Positions 1 through 9,792 of a DNA stretch of 64,000 bases are shown here, piece after piece (the stretch's first letter is position 1; every line of letters starts with the position of its first letter). The position numbers were made by a program, and so were the translations under genes. A model generated the notes under the pieces. It saw only the letters and a list, made by a program, of their open reading frames with translations. It ran no database searches and was not told the DNA's origin. The stretch comes from Rhizobacter terrae (GTDB lineage Bacteria > Pseudomonadota > Gammaproteobacteria > Burkholderiales > Burkholderiaceae_C): NCBI RefSeq assembly GCF_003852895.1, contig NZ_QUSW01000002.1, positions 62,001 to 126,000 on the forward strand, in the 5' to 3' direction.

Positions 1-27
1 TTCGCGCTGAAGTTCTCCGCCGCCTGA
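1..27 (+). CDS. C-terminal tail of an upstream gene (partial)
   Basis: The first 27 bases read in frame as FALKFSAA followed by TGA, and the next gene starts 29 bases later with a good ribosome site, so this looks like the last codons of the preceding operon member. In nrtABC-type operons the gene before the permease encodes the periplasmic nitrate-binding protein, so nrtA is the natural guess. Eight residues cannot prove this. Confidence 0.35.
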   Translation, partial: FALKFSAA

Positions 28-55
28 GGCCTACCCGGAACCAAGGAGTCCACTC

Positions 56-961
56 ATGGTCAGTGCAGTGTTTCATTCGCCGCTGGAAGCGGCATCGGAC
101 AAGCGGGCAACAGCACCTGCGGCCAAGCCTTCGGCATCCGCGGCGCAGCCCAAGGCGGTCGCGCCGGTGTTGGCCAAGCCGTCCACCGATTGGGGTGCCC
201 TCTTCCTCAAGGTCTTCGCGCCGCTCGCAGGCATTGCCCTGCTGGTCGGCATCTGGGGCCTGCTCACGATGAAGGGCAGCACCTTCCCGTCGCCGGCCGC
301 CACCTTCGAAGAGGCGGTGAAGGTGTTCTCAGACCCGTTCTACAGCAAAGGCCCGAACGACCAGGGCATCGGCTGGAACATCCTGTTCTCGCTGCAACGC
401 GTGGCCCTGGGCTTCGGCATGGCGGCGGCCGTGGGCATCCCGCTGGGCTTCATGATCGGCCGCTTCGAGCTGCTCAACCGCATGGCCTCGCCGCTCATCA
501 GCCTGCTGCGCCCGGTGTCGCCGCTGGCCTGGCTGCCCATCGGCCTGATGGTGTTCAAGGCGGCCAATCCGGCGGCCATCTGGACGATCTTCATCTGCTC
601 GATCTGGCCGATGATCATCAACACCGCGGTCGGCGTGCAGCGCGTGCCCGAGGACTACATGAACGTGGCCCGGGTGCTCAAGCTGTCGGAATGGAAGATC
701 TTCTCGCGCATCCTCTTCCCCGCTGTGCTGCCCTACATGCTGACCGGCGTGCGCCTGTCGGTGGGCACCGCGTGGCTGGTGATCGTCGCGGCCGAGATGC
801 TGACCGGCGGCGTGGGCATCGGCTTCTGGGTGTGGGACGAGTGGAACAACCTCAACGTCAAGCACATCCTGATCGCCATCTTCGTGATCGGCACCGTGGG
901 CCTGCTGCTCGAATGGATGCTCATCAACATCGCCCGCCGCTTCAGCTTCGAGAACGAGTGA
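56..961 (+). CDS. nrtB: ABC transporter permease, nitrate type (NrtB)
   Basis: Inner-membrane permease of a nitrate/taurine/sulfonate-family ABC importer, 301 residues. A soluble Ala/Pro-rich N-terminus of about 45 residues precedes the first membrane helix (about 50-72). The binding-protein-dependent permease domain follows, with the cytoplasmic coupling loop near residues 200-245 (LKLSEWKIF...LFPAVLPYML). Start chosen at ATG 56, 7 bases after AAGGAG. The ATPase gene begins 13 bases downstream, so the two are one operon. The long N-terminal extension and the PxSPLAWLPIGL segment are typical of NrtB rather than SsuC/TauC. Exact substrate (nitrate, nitrite or cyanate) is inferred, helped by the nas genes 33 kb away. 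Confidence 0.85.
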   Translation: MVSAVFHSPLEAASDKRATAPAAKPSASAAQPKAVAPVLAKPSTDWGALFLKVFAPLAGIALLVGIWGLLTMKGSTFPSPAATFEEAVKVFSDPFYSKGPNDQGIGWNILFSLQRVALGFGMAAAVGIPLGFMIGRFELLNRMASPLISLLRPVSPLAWLPIGLMVFKAANPAAIWTIFICSIWPMIINTAVGVQRVPEDYMNVARVLKLSEWKIFSRILFPAVLPYMLTGVRLSVGTAWLVIVAAEMLTGGVGIGFWVWDEWNNLNVKHILIAIFVIGTVGLLLEWMLINIARRFSFENE

Positions 962-974
962 GGAAGGAATCGCC

Positions 975-1769
975 ATGAAGAATTTCATCGACGTTCATGC
1001 CGCCGAGATGGTGTTCAGCACGAAGAAGGGCCGCTTCCATGCCCTGCAGGATGTGAACCTCACCGTGGCCAAGGGCGAGTTCGTCACGCTCATCGGCCAC
1101 TCGGGCTGCGGCAAATCCACGCTGCTGAACCTCATCGCGGGGCTGCTCATGCCCACCAGTGGTGCGCTCTTGTGCGACAACCGCGAGATCGCCTCGCCGG
1201 GGCCCGAGCGGGCGGTGGTGTTCCAGAACCACTCGCTGCTGCCGTGGCTCACCTGCTACGAAAACGTCTACCTGGGCGTGGAACGCGTGTTCGGCGAGAG
1301 AGCGAACAAGACCGAGCTCAAGCGCCGCACGATGGACGCGCTCGAACTGGTCGGCATGGGCCACGCCATTGCCAAGCGTCCGCAGGAGATCTCAGGCGGC
1401 ATGAAGCAGCGCGTGGGCATCGCCCGGGCGCTCGCCATGGAGCCCAAGGTGCTGTTGATGGACGAACCCTTCGGCGCGCTGGATGCGTTGACCCGGGCGC
1501 ACCTGCAAGACGAACTGCTGAAGATCGTGGCACGCACGCAAAGCACGGTGGTGATGGTCACGCACGACGTGGACGAGGCGGTGCTGCTGTCGGACCGCAT
1601 CGTGATGATGACCAATGGACCGGCGGCGACGATCGGCGAGATCCTGAATGTGGAGCTGGAGCGTCCGCGCAATCGGGTGCAGCTGGCGGAGGATCCGCGC
1701 TACGTCCACTATCGGAAGGAAGTGCTGGACTTCCTCTACACCCGCCACGGCCAAAAGCTGGCGGCCTGA
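975..1769 (+). CDS. nrtD: ABC transporter ATP-binding protein, nitrate type
   Basis: Cytoplasmic ATPase that powers the importer with the permease just upstream. All ABC motifs are visible: Walker A GHSGCGKST (about residues 41-49), signature ISGGMKQR (about 139), Walker B VLLMDEPFGALD (about 158) and switch histidine in VTHDVDEAV (about 195). At 264 residues it is the single-domain NrtD form, not the long NrtC form with a fused substrate-binding domain. GGAAGG lies 8 bases before ATG 975. A strong hairpin with a T-run about 90 bases after the stop ends the operon. Confidence 0.85.
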   Translation: MKNFIDVHAAEMVFSTKKGRFHALQDVNLTVAKGEFVTLIGHSGCGKSTLLNLIAGLLMPTSGALLCDNREIASPGPERAVVFQNHSLLPWLTCYENVYLGVERVFGERANKTELKRRTMDALELVGMGHAIAKRPQEISGGMKQRVGIARALAMEPKVLLMDEPFGALDALTRAHLQDELLKIVARTQSTVVMVTHDVDEAVLLSDRIVMMTNGPAATIGEILNVELERPRNRVQLAEDPRYVHYRKEVLDFLYTRHGQKLAA

Positions 1770-1855
1770 ACGAGACGGTGGCACAGGCCTTGCGTATGAG
1801 AAAGCGGCAGCCGCTTGGCGACTGCTTATCTCCTCAGTAGGGCCTTGCCCTTTGT

Positions 1856-1896
1856 TCAAAACCTCCGAGCCTCACGGCTGCGGAGGTTTTTTTTGG
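1856..1896. terminator. Rho-independent terminator, probably bidirectional
   Basis: Stem AACCTCCG...CGGAGGTT with a short loop followed by T8 on the plus strand, and an A-run on the other side. It lies between the convergent nrt operon and fdx, the last gene of the isc operon, so it can serve both. Confidence 0.85.
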
Positions 1897-1922
1897 CCGC
1901 CTCCCGGCCGCCATGCGCCAAC

Positions 1923-2261
1923 TCAGTGCTTTTCTTTCGCGTGATTGATCGAGTACTTCGGAATCTCGATCGTCACATCCTGCTGCGAGACGATCGCCTG
2001 GCATGACAGACGCGAGGTCGGCTCCAGGCCCCAGGCACGGTCCAGCAGGTCTTCCTCCGACTCGTCGAGTTCACCCAATGAATTGAAGCCCTCGCGCACC
2101 ACCACGTGGCAGGTGGTGCAGGCGCAGCTCATCTCGCAGGCATGCTCGATCTCGATGTCGTGCTCCAGCATGGCTTCGCACAGCGAGGTGCCGGGGTCGG
2201 CCTTGATCTCTGCGCCATTCGGGCAGTACTCGGGGTGCGGGAGGATCTTGATGATGGGCAT
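1923..2261 (-). CDS. fdx: ISC-type [2Fe-2S] ferredoxin
   Basis: Adrenodoxin-type ferredoxin, 112 residues, thought to supply electrons for Fe-S cluster assembly on IscU. The cluster ligands are seen as C-x5-C-x2-C in CEMSCACTTC (about residues 42-51) with a fourth Cys near residue 87 (RLSCQAIV). Length matches E. coli Fdx (111). Last gene of the isc operon; it starts 3 bases after the hscA stop, so translation is probably coupled. Confidence 0.95.
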   Translation of the reverse strand: MPIIKILPHPEYCPNGAEIKADPGTSLCEAMLEHDIEIEHACEMSCACTTCHVVVREGFNSLGELDESEEDLLDRAWGLEPTSRLSCQAIVSQQDVTIEIPKYSINHAKEKH

Positions 2262-2264
2262 GGT

Positions 2265-4121
2265 TCAGATCTGGTCGACGCTGCGTCCGGCAAGCGCCTG
2301 CTGGATGCTGCGGTTCATTCGTTCGGCGGCAAAGGCCTCGGTGCCCTTGGCCAGGGCCTCGACGGCGGCATCGATGGCGTGGTGATCCTCGCCGTCACGC
2401 ACGCCTTCGACCGCATACAGCAGCAGGTCGATGGCATGGCGCTGGTCGGGTGCCAGCAGGTCGCCGTCCACATCCAGCGCGGCGCGCGTGGCCAGCAGCA
2501 TGCGCTCGGCCTCCACCCGGGACTCGCGCAGGGCGCGGGCCTTCATGTCTTCTTCGGCAGTGGTGAAGCTGTCGCGCAGCATGCGGGCGATGTCATCGTC
2601 GGACAGGCCGTAGCTGGGCTTGACGTCGATGGACGCCTCGACACCCGAAAGCTCCTCGCGCGCCTTCACGCTGAGCAAGCCGTCGGCATCAACCTGGAAG
2701 CTCACGCGGATGCGCGCCGCGCCCGCCACCATGGGAGGGATGCCGCGCAACTCGAAGCGCGCCAGCGAGCGGCAGTCGCTCACCAGCTCGCGCTCGCCTT
2801 GCACCACGTGGATGGCCATCGCGGTCTGGCCATCCTTGAAGGTCGTGAACTCCTGGGCGCGGGCGGTGGGGATGGTGCTGTTGCGCGGGATGATGCGCTC
2901 GACCAGGCCGCCCATGGTCTCCAGCCCCAGCGACAGCGGGATCACGTCCAGCAGCAGCAGTTCATCGGCGCCGGCGTTGCCGGCCAGCGCATTGGCCTGG
3001 ATGGCTGCGCCCAGCGCGACGACTTCATCGGGATTGAGGTTGGTCAGCGGCGTCTGTCCGAAGAACTCGCCCACCGCCTTCTGCACCATGGGCATGCGGG
3101 TGGAACCGCCCACCATCACGACGCCATGGACCTCGGCCTTGTCGGCCTTGGCATCGCGCAGGACCTTCTTCACCGCGGCGATGGTGCGCGCCAGCAGCGC
3201 AGCGCCCAGCGATTCGAGCTGTGCGCGATCGACGCGCACCGACAGTTCACCACCCGACAGCGGGCAGGCCATGGTCACGTGGTCGACGCTTGAGAGCTTT
3301 TCCTTCGCCGCACGCGCCGCCACGAGCACGCTGCGCTTGTCCTGCGGCGTGATGGCCTCCAGGCCCGATTGCGCCAGTGCCCAGTCGGCCAGTGCGCGGT
3401 CGAAGTCGTCGCCGCCCAGGGCCGAATCGCCGCCGGTGGCCACCACCTCGAACACGCCTTCGCTCAGGCGCAGCAGCGAGATGTCGAAGGTGCCGCCGCC
3501 CAGGTCGTACACGGCATACAGGCCCTCGGACCCATGCTCCAGGCCGTAAGCGATCGCCGCGGCCGTGGGCTCGTTGATCAGGCGCAGCACGTTCAGGCCG
3601 GCGAGCTGCGCGGCGTCCTTGGTGGCTTGCCGCTGTGCATCATCGAAGTAGGCCGGCACCGTGATGACCGCGCCGAAGACTTCATCGTCGAAGGTGTCCT
3701 CGGCCCGGTGGCGCAGCGTGGCGAGGATCTCCGCCGACACTTCCACCGGCGACTTCACGCCGTCGGCGGTCTTCAGTTGCACCATGCCCGGCGCATCCAC
3801 GAATTCGTAAGGCAGCTTCTCGCGGTGCGCGATGTCGTTGAGGCCCCGGCCCATGAAGCGCTTCACCGACACGATGGTGTTGCGCGGGTCCAGTGCCGCA
3901 TCGGCCAGCGCCTCCTGCCCGATGCGGCGGCCGCCGCCTTCGAGGTAGCGCACCGCCGACGGCAGGATCACCCTGCCCTGATCGTCCGGCAGGCACTCGG
4001 CCACGGCATTGCGCACGGCGGCCACCAGCGAATGCGTGGTGCCCAGGTCGATGCCCACCGCGATGCGGCGCTGGTGCGGATCGGGGCTGCCGCCCGGCTC
4101 GGAAATCTGTAGCAATGCCAT
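2265..4121 (-). CDS. hscA: Fe-S cluster assembly chaperone HscA (Hsp70)
   Basis: Specialised Hsp70 that binds the LPPVK loop of IscU and promotes cluster release in an ATP cycle stimulated by HscB. N-terminal ATPase with [12 protein letters not shown], the phosphate-2 motif [13 protein letters not shown] and [10 protein letters not shown]; substrate-binding domain from about residue 390 onward. 618 residues from ATG 4121, matching the family (about 616-620). An in-frame ATG 57 bases further upstream lies inside hscB and was rejected. Starts 4 bases after the hscB stop. Confidence 0.95.
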   Translation of the reverse strand: MALLQISEPGGSPDPHQRRIAVGIDLGTTHSLVAAVRNAVAECLPDDQGRVILPSAVRYLEGGGRRIGQEALADAALDPRNTIVSVKRFMGRGLNDIAHREKLPYEFVDAPGMVQLKTADGVKSPVEVSAEILATLRHRAEDTFDDEVFGAVITVPAYFDDAQRQATKDAAQLAGLNVLRLINEPTAAAIAYGLEHGSEGLYAVYDLGGGTFDISLLRLSEGVFEVVATGGDSALGGDDFDRALADWALAQSGLEAITPQDKRSVLVAARAAKEKLSSVDHVTMACPLSGGELSVRVDRAQLESLGAALLARTIAAVKKVLRDAKADKAEVHGVVMVGGSTRMPMVQKAVGEFFGQTPLTNLNPDEVVALGAAIQANALAGNAGADELLLLDVIPLSLGLETMGGLVERIIPRNSTIPTARAQEFTTFKDGQTAMAIHVVQGERELVSDCRSLARFELRGIPPMVAGAARIRVSFQVDADGLLSVKAREELSGVEASIDVKPSYGLSDDDIARMLRDSFTTAEEDMKARALRESRVEAERMLLATRAALDVDGDLLAPDQRHAIDLLLYAVEGVRDGEDHHAIDAAVEALAKGTEAFAAERMNRSIQQALAGRSVDQI

Positions 4122-4125
4122 GTGC

Positions 4126-4644
4126 TTATTGTCCCAGCGCCTCCAGGCGCTTTTCGACGTCCTGCGCAAAGCGATCAATGAACATGAGGGCTCTCACCTG
4201 CTGCGCGGCAGCGGTGAAGTCGCTGCGGTCGTCCAGGGTGCGGCCCAGTTCATCGAGCGCCTGCTTGCGGTGCGCGGCCACGTCATCGGCCAGCGCTTCG
4301 ACGGTCCCGACACCGTCGGCATCGTCCAGCGCTTCGCGCCATTCCATCTGCTGCATGAGGAAGGCCGTCGGCATGGCGGTGTTGTTCTCCGCGCCGATGG
4401 CCACACCGTTCAGCTCGCACAGGTAGGCGCCGCGCTTGAGCGGGTCCTTCAGGCGCTGGTAGGCCTCGTTCACGCGCACCGCCCATTGCATGGCCACGCG
4501 CTGCGCGGCCGCTCCTTCGGCAGCGAACTTGTCCGGGTGCACCTCCGCCTGCAGCGAACGCCAGCGCGCATCCAGCACGGCGCGGTCCTGCGCAAAGCGC
4601 CGGTGCAGGCCGAAGAGTTCGAAGTCGTCGCTGTCGAGCTTCAT
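4126..4644 (-). CDS. hscB: J-domain co-chaperone HscB
   Basis: Hsp40-type partner of HscA that delivers IscU and stimulates ATP hydrolysis. J-domain HPD motif seen in EVHPDKFA near residue 37, then the C-terminal three-helix IscU-binding domain. 172 residues, the usual length. Unlike the other isc genes it has no clear Shine-Dalgarno, and its start lies 17 bases downstream of an intrinsic terminator, so its expression relative to iscRSUA may be reduced. Confidence 0.93.
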   Translation of the reverse strand: MKLDSDDFELFGLHRRFAQDRAVLDARWRSLQAEVHPDKFAAEGAAAQRVAMQWAVRVNEAYQRLKDPLKRGAYLCELNGVAIGAENNTAMPTAFLMQQMEWREALDDADGVGTVEALADDVAAHRKQALDELGRTLDDRSDFTAAAQQVRALMFIDRFAQDVEKRLEALGQ

Positions 4645-4660
4645 GTGCTGGGGTCGAACG

Positions 4661-4690
4661 CAAAAAAGGCGCGGTTCACGGCCGCGCCTT
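4661..4690 (-). terminator. Intrinsic terminator inside the isc operon
   Basis: On the minus strand a 7-bp GC stem GGCGCGG / CCGCGCC with loop ccgtgaa is followed at once by T6. It lies between the iscA stop and the hscB start, in the direction of transcription. As placed it should partly terminate transcripts from the iscR promoter. Confidence 0.75.
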
Positions 4691-4706
4691 CGTCAGGGGA
4701 TGCCGG

Positions 4707-5030
4707 TCAGACGCGGAACGACTCGCCGCAGCCGCAGCGGTCCTTCTCGCGGGGGTTGCGGAACTTGAAGCCTTCGTTGAGGCCTTCGCGCACGAAGTCC
4801 AGCTCCGTGCCGTCGATGTAAGGCAGGCTCTTCGGGTCGATGAGCACCTTCACGCCGTGCCCTTCGAACACCATGTCCTCGGGCGCGATTTCGTCCGCGT
4901 ATTCAAGCTTGTAGGCAAGACCGGAACAGCCCGTGGTCTTCACGCCCAGGCGCACACCCACGCCCTTGCCACGCTTGGTGATGTAGCGCGAGACATGGCG
5001 GGCTGCCGCTTCGGTCAGGGTCACGGCCAT
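4707..5030 (-). CDS. iscA: A-type Fe-S carrier protein IscA
   Basis: Small A-type carrier that receives or donates Fe-S clusters or iron. The three ligand cysteines are present: one in TTGCSGLAY (about residue 34) and two in the C-terminal CGCGESF. 107 residues as in E. coli. Separated from iscU by 4 bases. ErpA is close in sequence, but the position between iscU and hscB supports IscA. Confidence 0.93.
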   Translation of the reverse strand: MAVTLTEAAARHVSRYITKRGKGVGVRLGVKTTGCSGLAYKLEYADEIAPEDMVFEGHGVKVLIDPKSLPYIDGTELDFVREGLNEGFKFRNPREKDRCGCGESFRV

Positions 5031-5034
5031 GGAG

Positions 5035-5421
5035 TCAATGGGCTTTCTTGGCCTTGTAGTCCTGCACTGCAGCCTTGATGGCGTCCTCGGCCAGGATGGA
5101 GCAGTGGATCTTCACCGGAGGCAGCGCCAGTTCCTCGGCGATCTGCGTGTTCTTGATGGTCAGTGCTTCATCGAGCGACTTGCCCTTGACCCACTCGGTC
5201 ACGAGGGAGCTCGATGCGATGGCCGAGCCGCAGCCATAGGTCTTGAACTTCGCGTCTTCGATGAGGCCGGTGGCCGGGTTCACCTTGATCTGCAGCTTCA
5301 TCACGTCGCCGCAGGCGGGCGCGCCGACCATGCCGGTTCCGACCGTGTCGTCGCTCTTCTCGAACGAGCCGACGTTGCGGGGGTTTTCGTAGTGGTCTAC
5401 GACCTTTTCGCTGTATGCCAT
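5035..5421 (-). CDS. iscU: Fe-S cluster scaffold protein IscU
   Basis: Scaffold on which [2Fe-2S] clusters are built from IscS sulfur. Conserved cysteines are visible in APACGDVM (about residue 37), [11 protein letters not shown] (about 63) and [10 protein letters not shown] (about 106); LPPVKIHC carries the HscA-binding LPPVK motif. 128 residues, matching the family. The gene starts 21 bases after the iscS stop. Confidence 0.97.
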   Translation of the reverse strand: MAYSEKVVDHYENPRNVGSFEKSDDTVGTGMVGAPACGDVMKLQIKVNPATGLIEDAKFKTYGCGSAIASSSLVTEWVKGKSLDEALTIKNTQIAEELALPPVKIHCSILAEDAIKAAVQDYKAKKAH

Positions 5422-5442
5422 GTCAGTTCTCCAACTTGTCGA

Positions 5443-6666
5443 TCAGTGCGCCGTCCACTGGATGGCACTGATGTCCACACCGTCCTTGTACATCTCCCAC
5501 AAGGGAGACAGTTCGCGCAGCTTGGCCACGCGATCCTTCAGCGTCGCCACCACGTAGTCGATGTCTTCCACCGTGGTGAAGCGTCCGATGGTCATGCGCA
5601 AGGACGAATGCGCGAGTTCATCGCTGCGGCCGAGCGCACGCAGCACGTAGCTGGGCTCGAGGCTGGCAGAGGTGCAAGCGGAGCCCGACGAGACAGCCAC
5701 GCCCTTGATGCCCATGATCAACGACTCGCCTTCGACGTAGTTGAAGGACATGTTGACGTTGTGGGGCACGCGCTTTTCAGGGTGGCCGTTGAGGAAAGTC
5801 TGCTCGATGTCGGCCAGGCCATCCACCAGCCGCTTGTGCAGCATGCGGATGCGCTCGTTGTCGCTGGCCATTTCTTCCTTGGCAATGCGATAGGCCTCGC
5901 CCATGCCGACGATCTGGTGCGTGGCCAGGGTGCCCGAGCGCATGCCGCGCTCATGGCCGCCGCCGTGCATCTGGGCCTCGATGCGCACGCGCGGCTTGCG
6001 GCGCACGTACAGCGCGCCGATGCCCTTGGGGCCATAGCTCTTGTGCGACGCCAGGCTCATGAGGTCCACGGGCAACTGGGTCACGTCGATCTCCACCTTG
6101 CCGGTGGCCTGCGCCGAGTCGACGTGGAAGATCACGCCGCGCTCGCGGCAGATGGCGCCCATGGCCGCCACGTCTTGAATCACGCCGATCTCGTTGTTCA
6201 CGAACATGACCGACGCGAGGATGGTGTCTGGGCGGATGGCGGCCTTGAAGGTCTCGATGCCGACCAGGCCGTCTTCCTGCACGTCGAGGTAGGTCACCTC
6301 GAAACCCTGGCGCTCCAGCTCACGCATGGTGTCGAGCACGGCCTTGTGCTCGGTCTTCACGGTGATGAGGTGCTTGCCGCGGGTCTTGTAGAACTGGGCC
6401 GCGCCCTTGAGCGCGAGGTTGATGGACTCGGTGGCGCCGGAGGTCCACACGATTTCGCGCGGGTCGGCGTTGATGAGGGCCGCGACGTTTTCGCGTGCCT
6501 TCTCGACAGCCGCCTCAGCTTCCCATCCCCATGCATGGCTGCGTGACGCCGGGTTGCCGAAGTGATCGTGCAGCCACGGAATCATCGCGTCCACCACGCG
6601 CTTGTCCACCGGAGTGGTCGCCGCATAGTCGATGTAGATGGGGAAGTGAGGGGTCGTCGTGTCCAT
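5443..6666 (-). CDS. iscS: Cysteine desulfurase IscS
   Basis: PLP enzyme converting cysteine to alanine with persulfide transfer for Fe-S clusters and tRNA thiolation. Visible: [13 protein letters not shown] near the N-terminus, the PLP lysine in [14 protein letters not shown] (about 209-210) and the active-site loop cysteine in [19 protein letters not shown] (about 331). C-terminal SAIQWTAH matches IscS exactly in type. 407 residues from ATG 6666, against 404 in E. coli. Reading further upstream would add 91 residues of non-family sequence, so that start was rejected. Confidence 0.97.
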   Translation of the reverse strand: MDTTTPHFPIYIDYAATTPVDKRVVDAMIPWLHDHFGNPASRSHAWGWEAEAAVEKARENVAALINADPREIVWTSGATESINLALKGAAQFYKTRGKHLITVKTEHKAVLDTMRELERQGFEVTYLDVQEDGLVGIETFKAAIRPDTILASVMFVNNEIGVIQDVAAMGAICRERGVIFHVDSAQATGKVEIDVTQLPVDLMSLASHKSYGPKGIGALYVRRKPRVRIEAQMHGGGHERGMRSGTLATHQIVGMGEAYRIAKEEMASDNERIRMLHKRLVDGLADIEQTFLNGHPEKRVPHNVNMSFNYVEGESLIMGIKGVAVSSGSACTSASLEPSYVLRALGRSDELAHSSLRMTIGRFTTVEDIDYVVATLKDRVAKLRELSPLWEMYKDGVDISAIQWTAH

Positions 6667-6719
6667 GGGAGCGAGAGTGAGCAATGCGGCGCGTCCACGC
6701 GCCGCCGGGGCCAGACTTC

Positions 6720-7253
6720 TTATTTCGAGAATGCGTTGCCGAGCGCGAAAACAGAGTTGGGCGCGTTGACCTTGATGGGCTTGACCACCGGCTGGGTCGA
6801 AATGGCGCGCTTGACCGGGTGTTCCTCGATGGAAACGCCCTTGGCCAGTTGCTCGTCCACCAGGGACTTCAGCGAGATGGAATCGAGGTACTCGATCATC
6901 TTGGTGTTCAGGCTGGCCCAGAGGTCGTGCGTCATGCAACGGCCGCTGTCCTCGCCCATGCAGTTTTCCTTGCCGCCGCAGCCGGTGGCGTCGATGGGCT
7001 CATCCACGGCGACGATGATGTCGGCCACGGTGATTTCCTCCGACTTGCGGCCCAGCGAATAGCCGCCGCCGGGACCACGGGTGCTTTCCACCAGCTCATG
7101 GCGGCGCAACTTGCCAAACAACTGTTCGAGATAAGAGAGGGAGATTTGCTGGCGGGCGCTGATGGCAGCCAGCGCAACGGGGCCCGAATGCTCTCGCAGG
7201 GCCAGATCGATCATGGCCGTGACTGCGAAACGCCCTTTGGTGGTCAAACGCAT
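6720..7253 (-). CDS. iscR: Fe-S cluster regulator IscR (Rrf2 family)
   Basis: Rrf2-family winged-helix regulator that senses Fe-S sufficiency; the [2Fe-2S] form represses its own operon in well-studied bacteria. N-terminal HTH ([19 protein letters not shown]) and the ligands C-x5-C-x5-C in [15 protein letters not shown] (about 92-106), followed by H at TH (about 108). 177 residues. AGGAG lies 8 bases before ATG 7253. First gene of the isc operon. Confidence 0.95.
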   Translation of the reverse strand: MRLTTKGRFAVTAMIDLALREHSGPVALAAISARQQISLSYLEQLFGKLRRHELVESTRGPGGGYSLGRKSEEITVADIIVAVDEPIDATGCGGKENCMGEDSGRCMTHDLWASLNTKMIEYLDSISLKSLVDEQLAKGVSIEEHPVKRAISTQPVVKPIKVNAPNSVFALGNAFSK

Positions 7254-7379
7254 TGAATTTCTCCTGATGCCTTGCGGCGCAACAAAACAAGCGACCTCAC
7301 TGGCGGATTCCCCTCTGCCGACTCACCAATCGGGTTTACCCTTTCAGAGAAACCCTTGCTTTATTCCTACTGCTTTGGT

Positions 7380-7415
7380 CGAGTATAGCCGAGTCCCACT
7401 AACTCAGTCGGCATT
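7380..7415 (-). promoter_or_regulatory. iscR promoter with candidate IscR operator
   Basis: On the minus strand a -10 box TATACT (7387-7382) is preceded by CCGACTGAGTTAGTGGG (7411-7395), which fits the E. coli type-1 IscR consensus core YYGACTRWWWYAGTCRR at 15 of 17 positions. It would cover the -35 region and spacer, the expected place for autorepression. The outer flanks of the consensus fit poorly, so this is a candidate only. Confidence 0.55.
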
Positions 7416-7541
7416 GAGACCCTTGAGTTCATCCGGATTTGGTGCGCCGCAAAAAGACCAAGCGGATGAACCCGCGACGCCTCAAGGGGCATCGGTGGCA
7501 ATCCACGTGCCTGTCAGGGTTTATCCCGAGATTTCAGGCAT

Positions 7542-9674
7542 CTAGGTCTTTGGCGCGGCCGAGATCGGCACCACGTTGTCGCTGCCGGCGGCGCCAAAAG
7601 CCTGTTCGCGCAGCAGGGCCAACTGGTCGCGAACCCGGGCGGCCTTCTCGAATTCCAGGTTGCGGGCATGGTCCAGCATCTGTTTTTCAAGAACCTTGAT
7701 GCGTTTGCCCAGGTCTTTCTCGCTCATGGCCTCCACCTCGGCGGCATCGTGCTCGCGCTGGAGGTTGTCGCGCTTGGTTTTTTCCGAATAGACGCCGTCG
7801 ATCAGTTCCTTGATCTGCTTGGTCACGCTGCGCGGCGTGATGCCGGCGGCCTCGTTGAAGGCCATCTGCTTGTTGCGCCGGCGCTCGGTTTCGTCCAGCG
7901 CCTTTCGCATGGAATCGGTAATCTTGTCTGCATAAAGGATCGCCTTGCCGTTCACGTTGCGCGCCGCCCGGCCGATGGTCTGGATGAGCGAGCGCTCGGC
8001 GCGCAGGAAGCCTTCCTTGTCGGCGTCCAGGATGGCCACCAGCGACACCTCCGGGATGTCCAGGCCCTCGCGCAGCAGGTTGATGCCCACCAGCACGTCG
8101 AAGGTACCCAGCCGCAGGTCCCGCAGGATTTCCACCCGCTCCACCGTGTCGATGTCACTGTGGAGGTAGCGGACCTTCACACCGTTGTCACTGAGATAGT
8201 CCGTGAGCTGCTCGGCCATGCGCTTGGTCAGCGTGGTGATGAGCACGCGCTCGTTGATCTGCACCCGCTCGCGGATCTCCTGCAACACGTCGTCCACTTG
8301 ATGGGTGGCCGGCCGCACTTCCACGATCGGGTCGATCAGTCCCGTGGGCCGCACGAGCTGCTCCACCACCTGGCCGGTGTTCCTCTTCTCGTAGTCCGCC
8401 GGCGTGGCCGAGACGAACACCGCCTGGCGCACCTTGGTCTCGAACTCCTCGAACTTCAGGGGCCGGTTGTCCAGCGCGCTGGGCAGGCGAAAACCGTACT
8501 CCACCAGCACCGTCTTGCGCGCCCGGTCGCCGTTGAACATGCCGCCCAACTGGCCGACGAGCACGTGGCTCTCGTCCAGGAACATGAGCGCATCTCGCGG
8601 CAGGTAGTCCACGAGCGTGGGCGGCGGCTCGCCGGGCGCGGCGCCCGACAGGTGCCGCGTGTAGTTCTCGATGCCCTTGCAGTGTCCGATCTCCTGCAGC
8701 ATCTCCAGGTCGAAGCGGGTGCGCTGCTCCAGGCGCTGGGCTTCGACCAGCTTGCCGGCCTTCACCAGCTCGTCCAGCCGCACGCGCAGCTCTTCCTTGA
8801 TGGTCTCGATGGCCGCCACCACCCTGTCGCGCGGGGTCACGTAGTGGCTCGACGGATAGACCGTGAAGCGCGGGATCTTCTGGCGGATGCGCCCGGTGAG
8901 CGGGTCGAACAGCTGAAGCGAATCCACCTCGTCGTCGAACAGCTCGATGCGCACGGCCAGCTCCGAATGTTCGGCCGGGAACACGTCGATGGTGTCGCCG
9001 CGCACGCGGAAGCTGCCGCGGGAGAAATCCATCTCATTGCGGGTGTACTGCATGCGGATGAGCTGCGCGATCACGTCGCGCTGGCCCATCTTGTCGCCGG
9101 TGCGCAGCGTCATCACCATGCGGTGGTAGTCGCTCGGGTTGCCGATGCCGTAGATGGCGCTCACCGTGGCGACGATGACCACGTCGCGCCTCTCCAGCAG
9201 GCTCTTGGTGGCGCTCAGCCGCATCTGCTCGATGTGCTCGTTGATCGAGCTGTCCTTCTCGATGAACAGGTCGCGCTGGGGCACGTAGGCCTCGGGCTGG
9301 TAGTAGTCGTAGTAGCTGACGAAGTACTCCACCGCATTCTTCGGGAAGAACTCGCGGAACTCGCTGTACAGCTGCGCGGCCAGCGTCTTGTTGGGCGCGA
9401 ACACGATGGCCGGGCGGCCCAGCCGCGCGATGACGTTGGCCATGGTGAAGGTCTTGCCCGAGCCCGTCACGCCCAGCAGCGTCTGGAAGCTCAGGCCATC
9501 GTGGATGCCCTCCACCAGCTTCTCGATGGCCGTGGGCTGGTCGCCCGCCGGCGGATAGGGCTGGAACAGCTGGAACGGCGAGTCCGGGAAGCTCACGAAT
9601 TCGCCCTTGTGCGGCACGTCCATGCTCGTGGCGTCCGGAGAACCTGTGGAACCGACAACAGAAAGGTCTGCCAT
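7542..9674 (-). CDS. uvrB: Excinuclease ABC subunit UvrB
   Basis: DNA damage-verification helicase of nucleotide excision repair. Walker [11 protein letters not shown] (about residue 58), beta-hairpin region [15 protein letters not shown] type, DEAD-like DESH at about 355, helicase motif [11 protein letters not shown] (about 556) and the C-terminal UVR motif that binds UvrC (about 660-700, [22 protein letters not shown]). 710 residues from ATG 9674; an N-terminal extension of about 35 residues precedes the conserved [14 protein letters not shown], so an internal start is possible. No LexA box found upstream. Confidence 0.96.
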   Translation of the reverse strand: MADLSVVGSTGSPDATSMDVPHKGEFVSFPDSPFQLFQPYPPAGDQPTAIEKLVEGIHDGLSFQTLLGVTGSGKTFTMANVIARLGRPAIVFAPNKTLAAQLYSEFREFFPKNAVEYFVSYYDYYQPEAYVPQRDLFIEKDSSINEHIEQMRLSATKSLLERRDVVIVATVSAIYGIGNPSDYHRMVMTLRTGDKMGQRDVIAQLIRMQYTRNEMDFSRGSFRVRGDTIDVFPAEHSELAVRIELFDDEVDSLQLFDPLTGRIRQKIPRFTVYPSSHYVTPRDRVVAAIETIKEELRVRLDELVKAGKLVEAQRLEQRTRFDLEMLQEIGHCKGIENYTRHLSGAAPGEPPPTLVDYLPRDALMFLDESHVLVGQLGGMFNGDRARKTVLVEYGFRLPSALDNRPLKFEEFETKVRQAVFVSATPADYEKRNTGQVVEQLVRPTGLIDPIVEVRPATHQVDDVLQEIRERVQINERVLITTLTKRMAEQLTDYLSDNGVKVRYLHSDIDTVERVEILRDLRLGTFDVLVGINLLREGLDIPEVSLVAILDADKEGFLRAERSLIQTIGRAARNVNGKAILYADKITDSMRKALDETERRRNKQMAFNEAAGITPRSVTKQIKELIDGVYSEKTKRDNLQREHDAAEVEAMSEKDLGKRIKVLEKQMLDHARNLEFEKAARVRDQLALLREQAFGAAGSDNVVPISAAPKT

Positions 9675-9792
9675 GGCAATTAGAATCCTGGGGTTTTCCC
9701 GCGATGGGACAACAAAGGGCAATCGATGAGGTTAGCCCAATTCGCTTTTCCGCTCTACTGACACTCCGGTGTCTCAACCTGCAAGGACAGAC

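Noticed and set aside
2106-4821. Long plus-strand frames across hscA/hscB, and similar long frames opposite uvrB, the Ser/Thr kinase and nasA
   Set aside because: High-GC antisense shadows rich in His/Arg/Gly/Ala with no motifs; the opposite strand encodes complete known proteins.
7439-7540. Basic peptide frame (VRRKKTKRMNPRRLKGHRWQ) upstream of iscR
   Set aside because: The frame runs on into uvrB antisense with no ribosome site; probably chance in a promoter region.
9644-9661. CTGT...ACAG motif at the 5' end of uvrB, like a LexA box
   Set aside because: The spacer is 10 bases, not 8, and it lies inside the reading frame rather than upstream of it.
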